From CBIHON01 sp966211965 (lineage in GTDB: Bacteria; Pseudomonadota; Gammaproteobacteria; Burkholderiales; Burkholderiaceae_D), in assembly GCA_966211965.1 (NCBI GenBank), contig CBIHON010000044.1, positions 1 to 43,358 of the forward strand: a stretch of 43,358 bases of DNA, read 5' to 3'. Made by a program: the position numbers and the translations under genes. The notes beneath the pieces were generated by a model, which did not search any database, was not told where the DNA came from, and was given only the letters and a program-made list of their open reading frames with translations. Of the stretch, positions 25,211-34,204 are shown in pieces (positions within the stretch are counted from its first letter, which is position 1; every line of letters begins with the position of its first letter).

Positions 25211-26673
25211 ATATCCTGTTCGTCGTCAGCCGCCGGCGCGATTGGCCCTTCGATATCGCCGGCGTGGATGTGGTCCCGGCCCGTGACTATTTGACCGATC
25301 CTGCTTTCGGCACTCGCACCGCCACCAAGGTATTCAATCTGTGCAATTCATATCGCTATCAAAGCCGCGGATATTATGTTTCGCTGCTGGCAGAGGCCCG
25401 CGGCCATCATCCGCTGCCCGACGTCAAGGCGATCGAAGATCTGCAGTCGCCCAATCTGATTGAACTGCTCAACGACAAGTTAGGCAGCGTAATCGAAGCG
25501 ACCTTCTCGCCGATCGATGCCGACAGCATTGAAATGCGCAGCTATTTCGGCCGCGACGCCGAGCGCCGCTATGATCAGATCGGCATCCAGCTTTTCAACC
25601 TGCTGCATGCGCCGCTGCTGCGCTCGCGCTTCGAACGCCACCACGGCCAGTGGCGTCTGCGCAGCGTACGCACCATCGGCATTCCCGACATCACTTCGCG
25701 CGATTTTGCGGTCGTCGCGCAGGCCGCGCTCGAATGCTTGAAAGGGCACAAGCTGCGCGGACGGGAACCGGCGGCGCAGCAGCCGAGCGTGGCGATCCTG
25801 TGTAGTCCCGGCACGGAGGCGCAGCCCTCCAATCCGGCCGCAATCGAAAAATTTCTGCACGCAGCGGAAATGCTTGGCATGCACGCCGAGGTGATCACCA
25901 AGGACGATATCGAACGGTTGAGCCGATTCGACGCGCTCTTCATCCGGGATAACACCTCGCCCAATCACTACACCTACCAGTTCGCACGCCAGGCCGACGC
26001 GGCGAACCAAGTGGTGATCGATGCTCCCGACTCGATCATAAAATGCAACAACAAGGTATTCCTGACCGAGTTGCTGACTCTGCACCACATTCCGATACCG
26101 AAAACCCTGGTGGTGCATAACGAGAACGTCGATCAAATCATTCCACAGCTCGGCCTGCCATGCATTCTGAAAAAGCCCGACGGCGCCTTCTCGATCGGCA
26201 TCGTCAAAGTCGACACCGAAGACGCCTTGCAAACCGCCGTGCAGGATCTGTTGAAAAAATCCGAGCTGATCCTGGCCCAGGAATACCTGCCGACCGCATT
26301 CGACTGGCGCGTCGGCATACTCGACGGCAGGCCGCTGTTCGTCTGCAAATACTATATGGCTGCCGGGCACTGGCAAATCATCAAGCACAATCCCCATCAC
26401 AGCGAAGAGGGCCCGGCTGAAGCGTTGGCGCTGGGTGAAGCGCCCGATGAAGTGCTCGACTATGCAATGCAAGCAGCCAAGCTGATCGGCAACGGCTTCT
26501 ATGGGGTCGATTTGAAAACTGTCGGCCAGCAATGCTACGTCATCGAAATCAACGACAACCCTAACGTCGATGCCGGCAACGAAGACGGCGTGCTCAAGGA
26601 CGCGTTGTACCGTGAGGTCATGGCCGTCATCCGTAAACGCATCGAGGCGCGCAAAGGAAGCATCTCACTATGA
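25207..26673 (+). CDS. RimK-like ATP-grasp ligase
   Basis: A 488-residue enzyme of the ATP-grasp superfamily; RimK relatives join amino acids, usually Glu, to a carboxyl group through an acyl phosphate. Residues about 1-190 are a RimK-associated N-terminal region. The middle shows ...FLTELLTLHHIPIPKTLVV. The ATP-grasp core has ILKKPDGAFSIGIVKV (about 320, Lys and Gly-rich loop), AQEYLPTAFDWRVGILDG (about 360-380), YGVDLK and VIEINDNPNVDAGNEDG (about 445), where Glu and Asn bind magnesium. All key positions seem present, so it should be active. Amino acid and acceptor are unknown. Both ends overlap the neighbouring genes by ATGA, implying translational coupling. Confidence 0.9.
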   Translation: MNILFVVSRRRDWPFDIAGVDVVPARDYLTDPAFGTRTATKVFNLCNSYRYQSRGYYVSLLAEARGHHPLPDVKAIEDLQSPNLIELLNDKLGSVIEATFSPIDADSIEMRSYFGRDAERRYDQIGIQLFNLLHAPLLRSRFERHHGQWRLRSVRTIGIPDITSRDFAVVAQAALECLKGHKLRGREPAAQQPSVAILCSPGTEAQPSNPAAIEKFLHAAEMLGMHAEVITKDDIERLSRFDALFIRDNTSPNHYTYQFARQADAANQVVIDAPDSIIKCNNKVFLTELLTLHHIPIPKTLVVHNENVDQIIPQLGLPCILKKPDGAFSIGIVKVDTEDALQTAVQDLLKKSELILAQEYLPTAFDWRVGILDGRPLFVCKYYMAAGHWQIIKHNPHHSEEGPAEALALGEAPDEVLDYAMQAAKLIGNGFYGVDLKTVGQQCYVIEINDNPNVDAGNEDGVLKDALYREVMAVIRKRIEARKGSISL

Positions 26674-27914
26674 TAGGAGCCCCTTCTCTGCATGTTTTCC
26701 AGGCCTGCGGCATCGAGCTTGAATATGCGATCGTCGGCCGCAACGATTTATCCTGCAAACCGATTGCCGACCAGATCCTGAATCAGCTCAGCGGCGGCGA
26801 TCCCAACCAGGCCGCGCGCGGCATGCTGGGCTGGTCGAATGAAATGTTCATGCATGTGATCGAACTCAAAAACCTGCAGCCCAGCCCTGACCTCGGACCA
26901 TTGGCGGACGCATTGCAAAACGAAGTGCGCAGCATCGCGCCCCTGCTGGAAGCACAAGGTGCGCAATTGATGCCGAGCGCCATGCATCCGTGGATGAATC
27001 CGGCAAGCGAAGCGCGCCTGTGGCCGCACGCCAATCGCGACATCTATCGCAGCTACGAACGCATCTTCGAATGCCGGACCCATGGCTGGGCCAATCTGCA
27101 AAGCATGCATATCAACCTGCCGTTCTGCGGCGATGCCGAATTCGCGCGCTTGCATGCGGCGATCCGCCTGGTGCTGCCGATCCTGCCGGCACTGGCTGCA
27201 AGCTCGCCGATTGCCGACGGCGAAAACACCGGTTTTGCAGACTACAGGATGGAAGTCTATCGCAGCAATGCCGACGTGCTGCCATCGATTGCCGGCCAGG
27301 TGATCCCGGAAACGGTATCGAGCCGCGCCGAGTACCAGGAAAACATTCTCGCCCCGATGTACCGCGACATCCGCGAATACGATCCGCAAGGCATCCTGCA
27401 ACATGAGTGGCTGAATTCACGCGGCGCGATTGCGCGCTTCGACCGCAATGCGATCGAGATTCGTGTGGCCGATACGCAGGAATGCCCGCAAGCCGACCTG
27501 GCGATCGCAGCCGCTGCGATTTCAGTCATCAAGTTCCTGTATCAGGCCGACACCGCATCCCTGGCGCAGCAGCAGGCGGTCAGCAACGGCATGCTCGCCA
27601 AGCTGCTGATCGATTGCATACGCGACGCCGACCAGGCCGTGATCGATGACGAGGCATATCTCGCGCTGCTCGGTTATCCCGGCCGGCGCTGCGAGGCGCA
27701 TCAGTTGTGGCGCTTTCTGATCGAGCGGATGTTGACAGCCGACCCCGCCTCAGCCTGGCACCGGCCGCTGCGGATCATGCTGGACCAGGGGCCGCTGGCC
27801 AGGCGTATCGTGCGCGCACTGGACGGCGACTATTCGCGTGCAGGATTAAACGCTGTCTATCATCAATTATGCCGTTGCCTACAGGAAGGCCGGATGTTTA
27901 CCGGCAAGCCATGA
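26670..27914 (+). CDS. GCS2-family glutamate-cysteine ligase homologue
   Basis: A 414-residue enzyme of the carboxylate-amine ligase (GCS2, YbdK-like) family, which joins the gamma-carboxyl of Glu to an amine with ATP. Visible features: GIELEY (Glu16, Glu18), the metal/ATP-binding start motif; SNEMFMHVIELK; MPSAMHPWMNP; SMHINLPF; and RNAIEIRVADTQECPQADLA near 260-285, all in the family order. It is not the main GshA of these bacteria (different family) and sits in an operon with RimK-like, C39-like and formylglutamate-hydrolase genes. Its substrate is therefore probably a Glu conjugate other than glutathione. ATGA overlap on both sides. Confidence 0.85.
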   Translation: MIGAPSLHVFQACGIELEYAIVGRNDLSCKPIADQILNQLSGGDPNQAARGMLGWSNEMFMHVIELKNLQPSPDLGPLADALQNEVRSIAPLLEAQGAQLMPSAMHPWMNPASEARLWPHANRDIYRSYERIFECRTHGWANLQSMHINLPFCGDAEFARLHAAIRLVLPILPALAASSPIADGENTGFADYRMEVYRSNADVLPSIAGQVIPETVSSRAEYQENILAPMYRDIREYDPQGILQHEWLNSRGAIARFDRNAIEIRVADTQECPQADLAIAAAAISVIKFLYQADTASLAQQQAVSNGMLAKLLIDCIRDADQAVIDDEAYLALLGYPGRRCEAHQLWRFLIERMLTADPASAWHRPLRIMLDQGPLARRIVRALDGDYSRAGLNAVYHQLCRCLQEGRMFTGKP

Positions 27915-28747
27915 TGCAAAACGAACCCCTCCATGCCCAACTTCATCCGGAGCAAGTCGAGACCTCGATCCAGGCTCACGAAAACCTGCCCGGCGTCGTC
28001 CGTTCCCTGACAAAACCGGATACCTATGTCATCACCTGCGAGCATGCCGGCAATCGTGTGCCGGCTGATTTGCGTCACCTTTTCAAGCGCGACAAGGCGA
28101 TGCTCTATACCCACCGCGGCTATGATCCTGGCGCACTCACGCTGGCGCGAGAAATGGCCGCCGCATTGCATGCCCCTTTCCTGCAGTCGACCACCAGCCG
28201 CCTGGTGGTCGACCTGAACCGCTCGATCGGCCATCCGCGTCTGCATGCCGACGTTATCGTCAACGGCCTGACGGTCGAAGAGCGGCGCAAAATCATCGAG
28301 CGCTACTACCTGCCCTATCGCAGCAAGGCCGAATCCATCATCGCGTTCGCCATCTCGCAAGGCAAGCGCGTCGTCCACATTTCCTGCCACAGCTTCACGC
28401 CCGAGCTGTACGGCAAAGTGCGCAATGCCGACTTCGGCTTGCTGTTCGATCCTTCGCGCAGCGGCGAGACGCTTTTGTGCCGGCGTTGGCAAGACGTTCT
28501 CAACGCCCGCCGGCCCGATTGCAAAACCCGGCGCAACTATCCCTACATCGGCACCAGCGATGCCTTCACCAGCTACCTGCGGCGGCGCTTTCCGAACGAG
28601 GTCTATCTCGGCATCGAAATCGAGGTCAACCAGAAGCACGTGTTCATCGGCGGCCGGCATTGGCGGAATCTGCGAAACGCGGTCGTTGCCACTTTTTGCG
28701 AAAGCGTGGGAGTAATGGACGCTGCCAGGCAAAGCGCACATTCATAA
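27911..28747 (+). CDS. N-formylglutamate amidohydrolase family protein
   Basis: A 278-residue hydrolase. Signature parts: ITCEHAGNRVP (residues 41-51), HRGYDPGALTLARE, STTSRLVVDLNRSIGHPR and HISCHSF (about 156-162), which supply His and Glu ligands of the zinc-type hydrolase fold. The well-known member HutG removes formate from N-formyl-glutamate in histidine degradation. No hut genes are nearby, and the gene overlaps the ligase gene by ATGA, so it probably acts on the Glu-containing product, for example as an amidase or in a proofreading step. The start could be 27911 or 27914 (ATGATG). It is the last gene of the unit; the next region has no terminator with a T-run. Confidence 0.8.
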   Translation: MMQNEPLHAQLHPEQVETSIQAHENLPGVVRSLTKPDTYVITCEHAGNRVPADLRHLFKRDKAMLYTHRGYDPGALTLAREMAAALHAPFLQSTTSRLVVDLNRSIGHPRLHADVIVNGLTVEERRKIIERYYLPYRSKAESIIAFAISQGKRVVHISCHSFTPELYGKVRNADFGLLFDPSRSGETLLCRRWQDVLNARRPDCKTRRNYPYIGTSDAFTSYLRRRFPNEVYLGIEIEVNQKHVFIGGRHWRNLRNAVVATFCESVGVMDAARQSAHS

Positions 28748-29296
28748 GCCTGCCACCGCAGAGACGTTCCTGCATAGGCGCCAACTAACTTTTAGACCTT
28801 CCGTTTCGGGCTCCCTCCCCTTCAAGGAGAGGGAACCAAGACTTACTATCCATCACCGTTAGAGCAGTTTCAGCCTGACTGTACAGGAGCCAAGGTTGAG
28901 CCGAGAAGCGCAACCGTACGAATGGTACGGTGAGCATCGCAGGCGCAAGATTGGCCGTGTACGGTCAGGATGAAACTGCTCTAGCCCCTATGGGACATTC
29001 CTGACAGACGCACGCCTCCGCTTGTCCCCCGCTTCCGCTCGGAACCGGTCATTCATCTTTCCGTAAGAATCCCGACTCGCCGCCGGCGCGGCATTCAATC
29101 GCGGCCGTCGTATTTCCCTTCCCGACCCGGCCGGCGATCACGCGGCAACGGCCAATAATATTCGGACAATTCGCGAGCCGCCAATTGCAAATATCCCATC
29201 ATATTTTTTAGCAATTTGCCCTTATAAGATCAGTAGTAAACGGGTTAAGATGTCATCCAGCAACATTCCGTCATATCAACATTCGAAAGCGCCGCC
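28748..29296. other. Intergenic stretch with palindromic element and promoter region
   Basis: About 550 bases. It contains a CCCTCCCC/GGAGAGGG hairpin at about 28810-28836 and the palindromic element at 28860-28983. The rest before 29297 is AT-richer and should hold the promoter of the matrixin operon; I could not assign -35/-10 sequences with confidence. No gene. Confidence 0.5.
28860..28983. repeat. 124-bp palindromic element, family A copy 2
   Basis: Arms TAGAGCAGTTTCAGCCTGAC (left) and GGTCAGGATGAAACTGCTCTA (right) are complementary with one mismatch. Its reverse complement aligns through its whole length with the element at 8037-8157, about 70 percent by eye, with differences on one arm matched on the other. 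This compensated change argues that the fold is conserved. Confidence 0.8.
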
Positions 29297-29893
29297 ATGT
29301 TGAAACGATTCCTCCTTGTTTGCTTCCTGAGTTTCACGACCGCCTTGCCGGCATCGGCACTCAGCATATTGCCGCTTCCGCTTGACCGGATCGTCGATAG
29401 CGCAACCCTTGCGTTTCAAGGCAAATGCCTGAGCAACCGCACCGAACGCGATCCGCAAACCGGCCTGATCGTGACCTACACCACGTTCCAGATACAAGAC
29501 GCGCTAAAAGGCAGCTTGAGCGACACGCACACTATCAAGCAGATCGGCGGCCAGCTTGCCGGTGCCGATGATTCGACTCTGGTAAAGCAGATCGAGGGCG
29601 TGCCGCGCTTCGAGCCTGGCGAAAGCTATGTGCTCTTCTTGAACGGCATCTCCTCGGCCGGTTTTTCGAGCCCGGTCGGCCTTGGCCAAGGGACGTTCAA
29701 ATTGCTGCAAGGTGCGCAAGGACAGCAGGTGACGAATGGCCGCGACTTTCGCGAAATGACCGCGGGCCAGCCCCGGCAGCTTTGGTCGCAATCGGTGCAA
29801 AGCCAATTCGATCAACCGGCAGGCCGCCTTGACATGATGGATCTCGACGAATTCAAGGCATACGTGCGCAAAAAAACAGGGGGGGCAAAATGA
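29297..29893 (+). CDS. Secreted protein of unknown function paired with matrixin protease
   Basis: A 198-residue exported protein (signal peptide FLLVCFLSFTTALPASA). The mature part has a compact beta-rich look: FQGKCLSNRTERDPQTGLI, TFQIQDALKGSL, FEPGESYVLFLNG and LGQGTFKLL, without known catalytic motifs. The stop overlaps the protease start by ATGA, so the two are translated together; it may be a chaperone, substrate or inhibitor of the protease, but that is guesswork from position. The ATG at 29297 is preceded by GCCGCC with no strong ribosome site. Confidence 0.7.
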   Translation: MLKRFLLVCFLSFTTALPASALSILPLPLDRIVDSATLAFQGKCLSNRTERDPQTGLIVTYTTFQIQDALKGSLSDTHTIKQIGGQLAGADDSTLVKQIEGVPRFEPGESYVLFLNGISSAGFSSPVGLGQGTFKLLQGAQGQQVTNGRDFREMTAGQPRQLWSQSVQSQFDQPAGRLDMMDLDEFKAYVRKKTGGAK

Positions 29894-32800
29894 AAACCAA
29901 CCATCACATGCGCTGGCTCGCCCTCGGCTGCTTCTCGCTCATTACCGCAGTCGCCCAGGCGGGCGGCCCGCTGGGCGTATGCCAGAACCGGCCGACCAAA
30001 TATGCGGGTGCTGGTACGGTCACATTGAATTACGACCAAGGCGCCCTGGGCTCACGTACAAAAGCGCAAGCCGACGCCTTGGTCACCACCTCGGTGGCAA
30101 AGTGGACCGATGTTCCCACCGCGACGGTGAGCTTTGCGCGCGGCGCGGATTTACCGGTGGACGTCACGACCGCCAATTACACCACTTACTTTGACCAGTA
30201 TTCCGATGGTCTGAATCCGGTGATCTATGACTCCGATGGATCGATCATCGACCTGATGTTCGGCAGCGGCGCGAAGAGTCAGGTGCTGGGTTTCGCCGGT
30301 TCCGCTTATCAATTCGGCAGCAGCGGTTGCCAATACCTGGAAGGGCAAGCCGTCATCAACGGCTTTCTCTCCGTCTCCGATACCACCATGCAGGTCGTGC
30401 TGGCCCATGAAATCGGCCACCTGATCGGCATGGATCATACGCAGATCAACAGCAACCAGGGTTTAAGCCAGTCCAATTATCCCTTGATGTACCCGATTGC
30501 CTACCGCACCAGCGCGACCTTGCACGAAGACGATGTCGCGACGGTGAGCGCACTCTATCCGGATACCACGATCGCCAGCACGTATGGGGAATTGACCGGC
30601 ACCTTCACGCAGGCTTCCGGCACGCCTATCCTGGGCGGCAATATCTGGGCGCGCGAAGTCAACACCCGCCTGGTATACAGCATTGTGTCCGACTACCTGA
30701 AGCAGAGTTCCGGCTATTTCAAACTCCTGCTGCCGCCCGGCACGTATGACTTGCATGCCGAAGCAATTTCCCGCGGATTCACCGGGGGCTCCAGCGTCGG
30801 CCCCTATGCAGCGACCTCGAGCGGTTTGTCGTTTCAATCTCCACTGTACACCGGCACCACGGCCATGACGCCGGTAACGCTGGGCGGCAGCTCGCCAACG
30901 CAGTTTACGATTGTCGCCGGCTGCGCGGCAACGGCCGTGTTCAGGATCGATGGAAGCGGCAGTGTCGGCGGCAATTGCGCGACGCCTGCGCCTCCGAGTT
31001 GCACCCTTTCCGCATCACCATCGTCGCTGACTCTGGGCGCGTCGGCAACGCTGACCGCGACTTGCAGCCCAGCGGCCACTTCCTACTCGTGGACGCCGGC
31101 CACCGGCCTGGTCGCCGGCTCGGGCAATACCGCCACCGTCACTCCGGCCGCAGCCGGCGTGTTTTCGTATTCCGTCACGGCCAGCAACGCCGGCGGCACC
31201 GGCAATACCGCAAGCACAACCGTAACCGTCACCGCCGGTCCGCCTGTATGCACTTTGTCGGCATCGCCGTCGACGATCACGCTCGGCGGCTCCAGCACGC
31301 TGACCGCCAACTGCAGCCCGGCCGCGACCTCGTACACCTGGACGCCGGCTAGCGGCCTCGTCGCCGGCTCGTCCAATACTGCGGTCGTGACGCCTGCCGC
31401 GGCAGGCAGCTTTTCATATTCCGTGACCGGCAACAATGCCGCCGGAGCCGGCACCCCTGCCAGCGCCTCCGTCACCGTTACCCCGCCCTCGCCGCCCATC
31501 TGCACGCTGAACGCCTCGCCCAACGTCATCGCCGCCGGCGGCTCCACCTACCTGTTCGCCACCTGCAGTCCGGCAGCCACCTCATACACCTGGACCAATA
31601 CCGGCTTCGCCTCCACCAGCAGCGGCGGCATGGTGACGCCCGCGGCGACCACGACCTACTCGGTCACCGGCAGCAACAGCGGCGGCAGCGGCAGCGCCGC
31701 CAGCGCCACCGTTACCGTCGGTTCGACCGCTGCAAATACGCTACAGGCGCTGTTCGTCAACGCCTCCACCAGCACCAACAAGACCTCGGTGCTGCGCGTG
31801 ATCAACACCGGCAGCAGCGCCGGTACGCTCACCGCCACTGCTTTCGATGAAAACGGCCGCCTGCTCGGCACCGCCAACGCCAGCCTCGGCAGCATCGCCG
31901 CCAACCAGGCCTTGAGCTTCAGTTCCGCCAACCTTGAAGCACTGCTCGGCTTTACGCCCAGCGCGCCGACTGCCAAGTATTCGGTCTACATCTACAGCGG
32001 ACTGGCGTCTCTTCAACTGATCAACTTCACGCAAGACATCGCCACCGGCGCCAAGACGCTGTCGCAGGCGCAGTACACCGACCGCAGCAGCGGCGCAACC
32101 GGCAGCAGCGTCAGCCGCTCGGCCTGGTTCGTCAGCGCTGCATCCAGCACCAACAAAACCAACGTGCTGCGCATCCTCAATCCCGGCACGCAAAGCGGCA
32201 CGCTGAGCGCGACGCTATACGACGAAGCCGGCATCCAGCAAGGCAGTGCCAACATTGCGCTGGGCACGATCGCGGCGCGGCAAATGATCAGCTACACCTC
32301 GGCCCAATTGGAAAGCGCGCTGGGCTATGTACCGCCCAGTTCGACCGCCAAGTATCGCGTGGTCTTTTCCGCCAATCTGCCGAGCCTGGAATTGATCAAC
32401 TTCACCAAGGACATCGCTACCGGCAACTTGGCGCTGGTCCAGGCGCAGCTGGAAAATCGGCCCGGTTCTTCGGCAAGCACTTCCACGCGCAATGTGCTGC
32501 TGGTCAATCCCTCGACCAGCACCGAGCGCAACACCGTACTGCGCATCGTCAATCCCAACAGCAGCAGCGCGGCCGTTACGGCAACAGCCTATGACGAAGG
32601 CGGCAGCATGATCGGCAGCGGCACGCTTGGCATGCTCGGCGCAAACCAGATCCTGGCCCTGACCTCGGCGCAGATTGAATCCGCTCTCGGTTACAGTCCC
32701 AGTTCGGTCAACGCCAAGTATCGCTTGGTCGTCACGGCCAATGTGCCGACCTTCGAGGTTATCGACAACACCAAGCTCCCGTCCAACGGCAACCTGTATC

Positions 32801-33189
32801 TGGCGCAAGCGCAGACCGACAATCGTGCCGCAAGTTCGGCAACCAGCACGACGCGCAATGCCTACCTGATCTATGCCTCGACCAACAGCACCGCCACGAC
32901 CGAGCTGCGGATCGTCAATACCACGTCCTCGAGCGCAGCCTTGACCGCGACAGCCTATGACGATAACGGGACCGTGATCGCCACCGGCAAGACGATGGGA
33001 ACACTGGCGGCGAATCAGATGTTGACCTTCACTTCGGCCCAACTCGAGAGCCTGTTCGGCTTTACGCCAGCGTCGAGCACCGCGAAATGGCGCATCGTGT
33101 TCAGCGCCAGCCTGGGCAATTTTGAAGTCATTAATTACAGCAGGGATGCCGCCGGCTTGCTGACGCTGGCACAGCCGCAAACGGAGTAG
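29890..33189 (+). CDS. Matrixin-type metalloprotease with Ig-like and tandem C-terminal repeats
   Basis: A 1099-residue secreted protein. A signal peptide (LALGCFSLITAVAQA) precedes a metzincin domain. The zinc motif is HEIGHLIGMDH at residues 173-183 and the Met-turn is in YPLMYP about 30 residues later, so the protease looks active. Residues about 370-610 hold three Ig-like modules (CTLSASPSSLTLGASATLT and similar), each about 83 residues. Residues about 616-1099 are four copies of a module of about 123 residues (NTLQALFVNASTSTNKTSVL; TNVLRILNPG; TVLRIVNPN; TELRIVNTT). No cell-wall or autotransporter anchor is seen. Probably secreted, using the repeats for surface or partner binding. Confidence 0.85.
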   Translation: MKTNHHMRWLALGCFSLITAVAQAGGPLGVCQNRPTKYAGAGTVTLNYDQGALGSRTKAQADALVTTSVAKWTDVPTATVSFARGADLPVDVTTANYTTYFDQYSDGLNPVIYDSDGSIIDLMFGSGAKSQVLGFAGSAYQFGSSGCQYLEGQAVINGFLSVSDTTMQVVLAHEIGHLIGMDHTQINSNQGLSQSNYPLMYPIAYRTSATLHEDDVATVSALYPDTTIASTYGELTGTFTQASGTPILGGNIWAREVNTRLVYSIVSDYLKQSSGYFKLLLPPGTYDLHAEAISRGFTGGSSVGPYAATSSGLSFQSPLYTGTTAMTPVTLGGSSPTQFTIVAGCAATAVFRIDGSGSVGGNCATPAPPSCTLSASPSSLTLGASATLTATCSPAATSYSWTPATGLVAGSGNTATVTPAAAGVFSYSVTASNAGGTGNTASTTVTVTAGPPVCTLSASPSTITLGGSSTLTANCSPAATSYTWTPASGLVAGSSNTAVVTPAAAGSFSYSVTGNNAAGAGTPASASVTVTPPSPPICTLNASPNVIAAGGSTYLFATCSPAATSYTWTNTGFASTSSGGMVTPAATTTYSVTGSNSGGSGSAASATVTVGSTAANTLQALFVNASTSTNKTSVLRVINTGSSAGTLTATAFDENGRLLGTANASLGSIAANQALSFSSANLEALLGFTPSAPTAKYSVYIYSGLASLQLINFTQDIATGAKTLSQAQYTDRSSGATGSSVSRSAWFVSAASSTNKTNVLRILNPGTQSGTLSATLYDEAGIQQGSANIALGTIAARQMISYTSAQLESALGYVPPSSTAKYRVVFSANLPSLELINFTKDIATGNLALVQAQLENRPGSSASTSTRNVLLVNPSTSTERNTVLRIVNPNSSSAAVTATAYDEGGSMIGSGTLGMLGANQILALTSAQIESALGYSPSSVNAKYRLVVTANVPTFEVIDNTKLPSNGNLYLAQAQTDNRAASSATSTTRNAYLIYASTNSTATTELRIVNTTSSSAALTATAYDDNGTVIATGKTMGTLAANQMLTFTSAQLESLFGFTPASSTAKWRIVFSASLGNFEVINYSRDAAGLLTLAQPQTE
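30991..31725 (+). repeat. Three tandem Ig-like repeat units inside the protease gene
   Basis: Units of about 250 bases begin near 30991, 31240 and 31494, each encoding (P)-x-C-T-L-(S/N)-A-S-P followed by a Cys (TATC, TANC, FATC) and a TSYxWT motif. The first two are very alike; the third is diverged. They lie between catalytic domain and C-terminal repeats. Confidence 0.7.
31735..33189 (+). repeat. Four tandem repeats, about 370 bases each, in the protease gene
   Basis: Units start near 31735, 32113, 32485 and 32851. Each codes for an N-terminal strand, a (V/L)RI(V/L)N core, a TATA(Y/F)D(E/D) stretch, an ANQ(I/A/M)L segment, a SAQ(L/I)ES(A/L) segment and an AK(Y/W)R(V/I/L)V strand. They form the C-terminal third of the protein and are unlike the Ig-like units. 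Confidence 0.75.
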
Positions 33190-33422
33190 TCAATACTGCT
33201 TTGACGGGAACCAGGTGCGCATTTGCCGCACCCGCATACGCTTTCGGCACTGCCTCGCAAGACGGCGGAAGTGCCTCGCCGAACATTGCCAGCATCGGAG
33301 AAACAATTGGCCGCATATCATCGAAGCCCCGCCTCATGGCACGCTGCCGTATAACAAAAGCAAGCGTCCCATGATAGCGTCCGAGACATCGAGAAGAAAT
33401 TTCACGGCAGCTTACGGCCTCG

Positions 33423-33710
33423 CTAGCTGCCACTGCGCGACATCTTGCTGCTGGTATAGATCGAGTACAACGCAGACAAACCGACCAGCACATACACGAG
33501 GCGCGACAAAGGGGTCATATCGCCGAATAGACTTGCCACCAGATCGACGTCGAACAATCCGATCAAACCCCAATTGATGCCGCCGATGATCAATAGCACC
33601 ATCGCGATCCAATCGATTGCGTTCATGCGTTTTGCAAGGCGGTTGCTTGCGCTGGAGCGGCGGTCCGGAAAATGGCGCCGCTCGGTTGTGTAGGTATTCA
33701 TAGTTGCCAT
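33423..33710 (-). CDS. DUF378 family membrane protein
   Basis: A 95-residue protein: basic N-terminus of about 30 residues, then two transmembrane helices. The DUF378 motif is visible as WIAMVLLIIGGINWGLIGLF followed by DLVASLFGD and a second helix (LVYVLVGLSALYSIYT). Function unknown. The start at 33710 has AAAGGAG 6-7 bases upstream. It stands alone between the protease operon and the FeeM-like operon. Confidence 0.85.
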   Translation of the reverse strand: MATMNTYTTERRHFPDRRSSASNRLAKRMNAIDWIAMVLLIIGGINWGLIGLFDVDLVASLFGDMTPLSRLVYVLVGLSALYSIYTSSKMSRSGS

Positions 33711-34204
33711 GGCAAACTCCTTTGAAGATGTTCAAAAACAATGCAGCTCCACTCCATCGATTCCAGCAAACCTGCGGCAACGCCGGCGTGCACGTTCTCG
33801 CGCCGAAAGAGATCGATAACCATATGCGACAACCATATCGGCCAAGTGAAGCGCATGTGTACCGGAGACGCAAACTCATCAAGCAAAAATGATGAAAAAA
33901 CGCCCTGGTAGTTGGGGGATCGGGTCAAGTCTAAAGTTCCCCAATTCGTAAAGCCGCATTGCAAATGATCGGTATCGATCGGACTTGCCGCTGAGATTTT
34001 CTCCTGGCCGAGGCATGGGAGATTCACATGGGAGATTCAAAAAGAAAACTTGATCAAAGAAAATGCCATTCACTCCTGAAAATCGGCCTTCCATCGTCTT
34101 CCCTCTATCCTCATCGAGCGTATCCGATGACAATGCATTCATCGTCGCTCACACCTGAGAAATCAGGCCCTCCTCTTCGTGTTCGCAGCATTTCGAGGTG
34201 CTCC
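33711..34204. other. Intergenic stretch, no gene seen
   Basis: About 490 bases between two divergent genes. An in-frame extension of the FeeM-like gene reaches back to 34028 but lacks protein-like content. No promoter or RNA element recognised. Confidence 0.45.

Noticed and set aside
28810..28836. Rho-independent terminator after the amidoligase operon
   Set aside because: The hairpin CCCTCCCC/GGAGAGGG is not followed by T residues; it may be a common intergenic repeat.
33711..34204. Longer N-terminus of the FeeM-like protein from 34028
   Set aside because: The first 59 residues have no protein-like pattern and a better ribosome site lies before 34205.
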